Assembly: GCF_900114925.1 (NCBI RefSeq)
Contig: NZ_FOUR01000011.1
Location: 1-64,000 of the forward strand
Direction of reading: 5' to 3'
Length of the DNA stretch: 64,000 bases
Origin: Marinobacter pelagius
GTDB lineage: Bacteria > Pseudomonadota > Gammaproteobacteria > Pseudomonadales > Oleiphilaceae
The position numbers and the translations under genes were made by a program. Shown here in pieces: positions 60,088 to 64,000 of the stretch. Every line of letters begins with the position of its first letter. Positions within the stretch are counted from its first letter, which is position 1. The notes below the pieces were generated by a model. That model worked only from the letters and a program-made list of their open reading frames with translations, did not search any database and was not told the DNA's origin.

Positions 60088-60420
60088 TTAGTGGGCACTG
60101 GATTTTGACAGCAGACTGATGATGAGCACGCCCGAGACAATCAGCGTCATCCCGATTACCGCTGGCAGATCCAGCCGCTGACCAAACACCAGCCAGCCAA
60201 TCAACGCCACCAGCAGAATGCCCAGACCGGCCCATACAGCATAGGCAATGCCAACCGGAATTGCCTTTAGTGTGAGCGCCAGAAAGTAGAACGCGATGGC
60301 GTAGCCGCCGACCACCAGAACGCTCGGCACCAGCTTGGTGAACCCGTCACTGGCCTTCAGTGCCGACGTTGCGAGTACCTCGGCGACGATTGCAATACCC
60401 AGGAAAATCCAGCTTTTCAT
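60088..60420 (-). CDS. SMR-family multidrug efflux protein (EmrE/QacE-like)
   Basis: A 110-residue four-helix SMR pump. Glu14 in [15 protein letters not shown] is the proton/drug carboxylate, followed by [27 protein letters not shown], the family core, and a final span. It exchanges cations (quaternary ammonium) for protons as a dual-topology dimer. Guanidinium-type SugE and EmrE types cannot be sorted with certainty; the AYAVWAG motif favours EmrE. ATG at 60420 is used, one codon after an in-frame TTG. Confidence 0.92.
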   Translation of the reverse strand: MKSWIFLGIAIVAEVLATSALKASDGFTKLVPSVLVVGGYAIAFYFLALTLKAIPVGIAYAVWAGLGILLVALIGWLVFGQRLDLPAVIGMTLIVSGVLIISLLSKSSAH

Positions 60421-60497
60421 CAATGATCACCCGATGCGGAAAAGGCCGAACTGTAACGGGTAGGATCAGGCTTGCCTACCCCGCAGCGAGAGCGACG

Positions 60498-60959
60498 TCA
60501 CAACCACCGCCGCACCCGAGATGCATAGCGATCAAAGGCTTCCCCGAACAACGCTCGCATATGCCGTTCCTCCGGCAGAATCTGGAAGCGGTTCATGTAG
60601 ACGATAAACAATGGCAACAATAAAGCGGCGAATACACTTCCCAGGAACAGCCCCCACGCAACAAGCATCAGCAGGAACCCCAGATACATCGGATTTCGGG
60701 TAAAACGATAGACCCCCTTGACCACCAGGCTTTCTGACTGGTGGGGTATACGCGGATCCACCGTTGTGTCAGCGCTCCTGAACTCCAGAACCCCCAGCAG
60801 AGCAATGCATCCCCCCACGGCCAGAACGGCAGCGGAAAGCCAGAGCTTGCCGGGGATGGTGAGGTAACCGGCCGGCAGAATACGGGAAACTGCCCACATG
60901 GCCCCTCCGAAAATTATGACCAGCAGCAGGGGTGGGATCTTGAGTTCAAGTGCGTTCAT
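60498..60959 (-). CDS. Isoprenylcysteine carboxyl methyltransferase-family (ICMT-like) membrane protein
   Basis: A 153-residue membrane protein with four to five spans. The start at 60959 was chosen so that the protein begins MNALELKIPPLLLV; an upstream extension has no coding character. The SAM-binding end VVKGVYRFTRNPMYLGFLLMLVAWGLFLG and the final LPEERHMRALFGEAFDRYASRVRRWL match the phospholipid methyltransferase/ICMT fold. It could methylate a lipid or a small molecule; bacteria lack prenylated proteins of the eukaryotic type. It is divergent from the SAM methyltransferase gene. Confidence 0.85.
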   Translation of the reverse strand: MNALELKIPPLLLVIIFGGAMWAVSRILPAGYLTIPGKLWLSAAVLAVGGCIALLGVLEFRSADTTVDPRIPHQSESLVVKGVYRFTRNPMYLGFLLMLVAWGLFLGSVFAALLLPLFIVYMNRFQILPEERHMRALFGEAFDRYASRVRRWL

Positions 60960-61085
60960 GATCGAATGTCTTCCGTCTTTCCTTTGACCTGTTCGCCGGC
61001 GCCATTGTTTACTGACCGCAAACATAAACTGATCGCCGGGGTTGAGCGAGAGGCCCCGCCCGAATCCGAATGGTAATCGAAAAAT

Positions 61086-61823
61086 ATGAGCACACACGAA
61101 CAATATATGGCCGATTTCATGCGCGTGTTTTCGGAACTGGACCGCTGGGGCCCGGGTTCGGAACAAGACACATTGAAGGCGTTGTCCACGGTGCCATTCG
61201 AGCCCCAACAGATCCTGGAAATCGGCTGCGGCAAGGGTGTTGCCACAACCGTGCTGGCCACCCATACCTCGGCGCATATCGTTGCGGTGGATAACGACGA
61301 GCCGGCCCTGGCTCGCCTGTGGGAGAGAGCCCGGGAAGCAGGCCTTTCTGAACGTATCGAAACCGCCTGCCACAGTATGCAGGACCTGCCCTTCGAAGAA
61401 GCCAGTTTCGATGTGATCTGGTCGGAAGGCAGTGCCTACATTATGGGCCTGGCGAACGCGTTCGAGGCATGGCGCCCACTGCTGAAAACCGGCGGTGTGC
61501 TGGTTGTGAGTGACCTGGTGTGGCTGACGGATTCGCCAAGCGACGACGCACGGGCCTTCTGGCAGGAAGAATATCCCGACATGTCGACGGTCTCTGATCG
61601 GCTTACCCAGGCCACCGCCGCCGGCTACACGCTTATCGACACTTTTGAATTGAGCGAGGCGGCCTGGTCCGAGTACATCGTACCGCTTGCAAAACGAGCC
61701 CATGAAGTCGCATCCCAGTTGCCGGACTCAGCTGCCCTTCAGGATCTTGAGCGGGAACTGGAGATTTACCGGAACCATCTGGGTGAATTCGGCTACCAGA
61801 TGTTCGTGTTCCGGAAAGACTGA
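61086..61823 (+). CDS. SAM-dependent methyltransferase
   Basis: A 245-residue class I methyltransferase (Methyltransf_11/25 type). Motif I ILEIGCGKGVATTVLA is followed by IVAVDNDEPALARL, DLPFEEASFDVIWSEGSAYIMGL and LKTGGVLVVSDLVW. The substrate is unknown. It is divergently placed with respect to the ICMT-like gene. A weak stem without U-tail follows its stop. Confidence 0.85.
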   Translation: MSTHEQYMADFMRVFSELDRWGPGSEQDTLKALSTVPFEPQQILEIGCGKGVATTVLATHTSAHIVAVDNDEPALARLWERAREAGLSERIETACHSMQDLPFEEASFDVIWSEGSAYIMGLANAFEAWRPLLKTGGVLVVSDLVWLTDSPSDDARAFWQEEYPDMSTVSDRLTQATAAGYTLIDTFELSEAAWSEYIVPLAKRAHEVASQLPDSAALQDLERELEIYRNHLGEFGYQMFVFRKD

Positions 61824-61883
61824 TCCCGATTCCGGCGCCCTGGCACTGGCATGAATTCAAGCCAGGGCGATCAGGCTCTCCAT

Positions 61884-62366
61884 TTACCCCGGCAAATGAA
61901 TCAGCGGCAGTGGCGATTGGGGTTTGACGGTCTGGATCGCAAAGTTGCTTCGAATGTCCCGGACTCCGGGTAACTTGAGCAGCGTATTGGTCAAAAATTC
62001 CTTGTAGGCGCGGAGATCGGGCACCACAACCTGCAACAGGAAATCCGACTCCCCGGACACCAGATGGGCCATCACCACTTCCGGCAGAACACTTACCGCC
62101 TCGCAAAAAGCCTCGGCTTCCTTTTCCTGATGACGCTCCACTTTGATGTCGACGAATACGGTTAGCCCCAAACCCACTTTTTCCTGATCCAGGATTGCGC
62201 TGTAGCCCTTGATCACCCCGGATTCTTCAAGCAGGCGCACCCTCCGCGAGCAAGGCGACGGGGACAGGCCGATGCCCTCCGCCAGATCCGTGTTTGGCAC
62301 GCGGCCATCCGTCTGCAGCGCCTCCAGAAGCTTCCGATCAAATCGGTCAAATTTATGACTTGGCAT
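61884..62366 (-). CDS. Lrp/AsnC-family transcriptional regulator
   Basis: A 160-residue Lrp-type regulator. N-terminal HTH (LLEALQTDGRVPNTDLAEGIGLSPSPCSRRVRLLEESGVI) and C-terminal RAM domain (LPEVVMAHLVSGESDFLLQVVVPD, then LKLPGVRDIRSNFAIQTVK) are complete. The start at 62366 is preferred because GAGG lies seven bases upstream, though an ATG four codons earlier is possible. It is divergent from a LysE-type exporter and should sense an amino acid and control it. Confidence 0.92.
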   Translation of the reverse strand: MPSHKFDRFDRKLLEALQTDGRVPNTDLAEGIGLSPSPCSRRVRLLEESGVIKGYSAILDQEKVGLGLTVFVDIKVERHQEKEAEAFCEAVSVLPEVVMAHLVSGESDFLLQVVVPDLRAYKEFLTNTLLKLPGVRDIRSNFAIQTVKPQSPLPLIHLPG

Positions 62367-62497
62367 GAACAGCCTCATACAAGAATAAAATTAGCGAATA
62401 ACACCAATCTTCTATGCTTTTGTGGCTGATAAAGCAACCATTCACTAGACGACGAGAGATATACTCAAAGCTTCAATACCGGCAAGAGACATGGCCC

Positions 62498-63124
62498 GTG
62501 GCTGACCTTCTACTGTTCCTGACTGCGCTTGTGGCGATTTACCTCGCGCCAGGGCCGGACATGATCCTGGTACTCGGAACCTCCGTGAGCAGCGGCCCCA
62601 GAAAGGCCATGGCCGTTGCTGTGGGCCTTGCCATTGCCAGGGGCTGCCATGTCCTGCTCGCGGCGGTGGGGCTTGCGACGCTGTTTGCGACTCACCCCTG
62701 GACCTACCACACGGTGCGATTACTGGGCGCGGCTTATCTGCTGTACCTGGGGTGGCAGTTCTTCCGGACAGGTCATTCGCTCACTGATCAACCCCAGTCA
62801 GCGGCAGGCACTGTTCCAGCAGCGGGGTATCTGGCCAGTTTCCGACGAGGGCTGGCAACCAACCTGTTAAACCCCAAATCCCTGATCTTCTGCTCCGTAC
62901 TGCTTCCGCAGTTCATCCAGCCGGAACTCTCAGGCATTGCCGGACAGTTCGCCATTCTGGCGCTGATTCTGGTGCTGACCGGACTGGTCTTTGATTTTGC
63001 CTACGCGATTCTGGGGCGGGCACTCTGGGCACTTACCAGCGGCAACGCCCGATACCGTAAAGCCCAGAACAACATCTTTGGCTGTCTGCTGACAGGCATC
63101 GGGCTGAAGGTTGCATTGGATTGA
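62498..63124 (+). CDS. LysE/RhtB-family amino acid exporter
   Basis: A 208-residue exporter from a GTG start (VADLLLFLTALVAIYLAPGPDM); this gives the normal length, though an upstream ATG at 62414 is open. Six spans are seen, with the RhtB family motifs APGPDMILVLGTSVSSGPRKA and LATNLLNPKSLIFCSVLLPQF. It exports an amino acid such as threonine, homoserine or leucine. The Lrp-type gene is divergent and probably controls it. Confidence 0.87.
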   Translation: MADLLLFLTALVAIYLAPGPDMILVLGTSVSSGPRKAMAVAVGLAIARGCHVLLAAVGLATLFATHPWTYHTVRLLGAAYLLYLGWQFFRTGHSLTDQPQSAAGTVPAAGYLASFRRGLATNLLNPKSLIFCSVLLPQFIQPELSGIAGQFAILALILVLTGLVFDFAYAILGRALWALTSGNARYRKAQNNIFGCLLTGIGLKVALD

Positions 63125-63147
63125 TTCAGCCACTGACGGGCTGCCTT

Positions 63148-63645
63148 CTATTTCATCCGATACACACGAACTTTCCAACCACTGTAGTCAGTTTCATGAA
63201 AGGACGTGAATCCGCACTTTTCAAGCACCCGGATAGAGGCTGTATGAAGTGGTGAGACAATCCCGACAATGGATGGGAGATTGCAGGTGGTAAAACCGTA
63301 ATCCAGCACCGCCTTCACCGCTTCAGAGGCGAGCCCCTTGCCCCACTGATGCCGGGCAAGGCGGTACGCGATCTCAACTTCTCCCGTGCCATCCACCGTC
63401 GCATGGCTTAGCCCGCAGAACCCGATGAGCTCTCCGGATTCCTTCCCGATCATCGCCCACTGGCCATAGCCGAGCTCTCGATAGCAGCTTCGACTCCAGT
63501 CGATGAATTCTGCGGTGTCCGCTTCTGTCAGTATCCCCTTGCTGGAGAACTCCATAACAGACGGGTCACCGAGAATCTTGCTGAGTGCTGGTGTATCAGC
63601 CTTCTCAAACTCTCTGATCAGTAGCCTGGGGGTTTCTATCAACAT
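63148..63645 (-). CDS. GNAT N-acetyltransferase (RimJ/RimL-like)
   Basis: A 165-residue GNAT (Acetyltransf_3 type). The opening MLIETPRLLIREFEKAD and the coenzyme A segment RLARHQWGKGLASEAVKAVLDYGF are family marks, followed by LPSIVGIVSPLHTASIRVLEKCGF. Its target is unknown. A GTG three codons upstream (63654) overlaps the stop of the VOC gene by one base and is an alternative start that would couple the two. Confidence 0.85.
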   Translation of the reverse strand: MLIETPRLLIREFEKADTPALSKILGDPSVMEFSSKGILTEADTAEFIDWSRSCYRELGYGQWAMIGKESGELIGFCGLSHATVDGTGEVEIAYRLARHQWGKGLASEAVKAVLDYGFTTCNLPSIVGIVSPLHTASIRVLEKCGFTSFHETDYSGWKVRVYRMK

Positions 63646-63653
63646 CGGAGTCA

Positions 63654-64000
63654 CTAACAGTCGGATTTCAGGTTGTTGTCATCCGGCGGCCCTACCCAGA
63701 AAAACGGGTTGTGTGCGACTTCCCAAAGGTAACCATCGGGGTCAGAGAAGTATCCTGCGTAGCCGCCCCAGTCGGTCTTCTGGGCGGGCTTAGTGACCAC
63801 GGCACCCGCTGAAATTGCCTGGGCCATTACCTGATCGACTTCTCGCTCAGAAATTACATTGTGCGCCAGACTGAATCCTGCAAAGCCTCCAGGAGCCCCA
63901 TCTACCAACGCATCCTCGGCAAGAGCGTCTCGTCCGTACAAACCTAACCAGGTGCCGTTCAAGGTAAAAAATGCCACTCCCGGAGGGGAATCCATTCGAG
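63654..64000 (-). CDS. VOC-family (glyoxalase/bleomycin-resistance fold) protein, 5'-truncated by window edge
   Basis: At least 113 residues of a vicinal oxygen chelate protein. The frame stays open to the window end, and its visible methionine (MDSPPGVAFFTLNG) aligns with an internal position about 30 residues into normal family members, so the true start is outside. The second half has GAVVTKPAQKTDWGGYAGYFSDPDGYLWEVAHNPFF, the metal-binding Glu in YLWEV. It could be a glyoxalase-type or resistance protein. It is followed directly by the GNAT gene. Confidence 0.85.
   Translation of the reverse strand, partial: RMDSPPGVAFFTLNGTWLGLYGRDALAEDALVDGAPGGFAGFSLAHNVISEREVDQVMAQAISAGAVVTKPAQKTDWGGYAGYFSDPDGYLWEVAHNPFFWVGPPDDNNLKSDC

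Noticed and set aside
61836..61869. Inverted repeat CGCCCTGGC / GCCAGGGCG after the methyltransferase gene
   Set aside because: The 16-nt loop and missing U-tail make a terminator call too weak to list.

Overview
This window looks like chromosome from a Marinobacter-like gammaproteobacterium. That is an inference from gene content: a Pseudomonas-type mmsR/mmsA/mmsB valine pathway, a PA2779/PA2778-type gene pair, ArgP/ArgO, YdbH/YnbE/YdbL, high-GC codon use and marine-style uptake systems. No rRNA, tRNA, CRISPR array, insertion sequence or integrase was recognised. About 78 protein genes are supported.

Layout. 1-9.6 kb: a minus-strand branched-chain amino acid ABC importer (livG-livF-livK-livH-livM), preceded by a thioesterase, an acyl-CoA synthetase, a proline-racemase-family protein and a medium-chain reductase. 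Two related palindromic operators lie upstream of livG and of the synthetase gene. 9.7-12.9 kb: an AI-2E-type permease and an orphan VgrG. 13.0-19.9 kb: valine degradation (acyl-CoA dehydrogenase, enoyl-CoA hydratase, 3-hydroxyisobutyryl-CoA hydrolase, MmsB, MmsA) with the divergent AraC regulator MmsR. Six copies of a 30-bp imperfect palindrome flank the central three genes. 20-24 kb: single genes (SRPBCC protein, di-metal MBL hydrolase, YebC-like protein, CAP lipoprotein, glutamine amidotransferase). 23.8-26.5 kb: a kinase / PP2C phosphatase / FHA signalling module. 26.6-29.2 kb: a protein with carboxysomal carbonic-anhydrase-like motifs, followed by PA2779-like and PA2778-like genes. 29.2-32.7 kb: methyltransferase, a COG0523 zinc GTPase under a near-consensus Zur box, and FetAB-like metal export. 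32.8-36.8 kb: GNAT-nitrilase fusion, ThpR, two SDRs and a DUF2007 protein. 36.9-45.3 kb: esterase, SRAP protein, the YdbH-YnbE-YdbL envelope bridge, NlpC lipoprotein, argO/argP, a CPBP protease and a dienoyl-CoA isomerase. 45.5-53.5 kb: a Met/Gly-rich Spy-like protein, phosphoribosyltransferase, RNase Z, a TRAP transporter coupled to a second MmsA-type dehydrogenase, a small monooxygenase-fold protein and a universal stress protein. 53.5-64 kb: a lipoprotein plus hybrid histidine kinase facing a NarL-type regulator, MaoC, CopD, MtfA, SMR pump, methyltransferases, an Lrp/LysE pair, GNAT, and a VOC protein cut by the window edge.

Theme. Most of the left half imports branched-chain amino acids or short acids and burns them through CoA thioesters. 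The TRAP/MmsA2 operon at 48-52.5 kb appears to be a second route into the same chemistry. The points most worth a second look are the palindromic repeat family with a conserved internal mismatch, the stand-alone CsoSCA-like protein, the Zur-controlled His-rich COG0523 protein, the proline-racemase homologue lacking both catalytic cysteines, and the kinase module whose sensor domain appears to be missing. No wholly new multi-gene system could be demonstrated from sequence alone.
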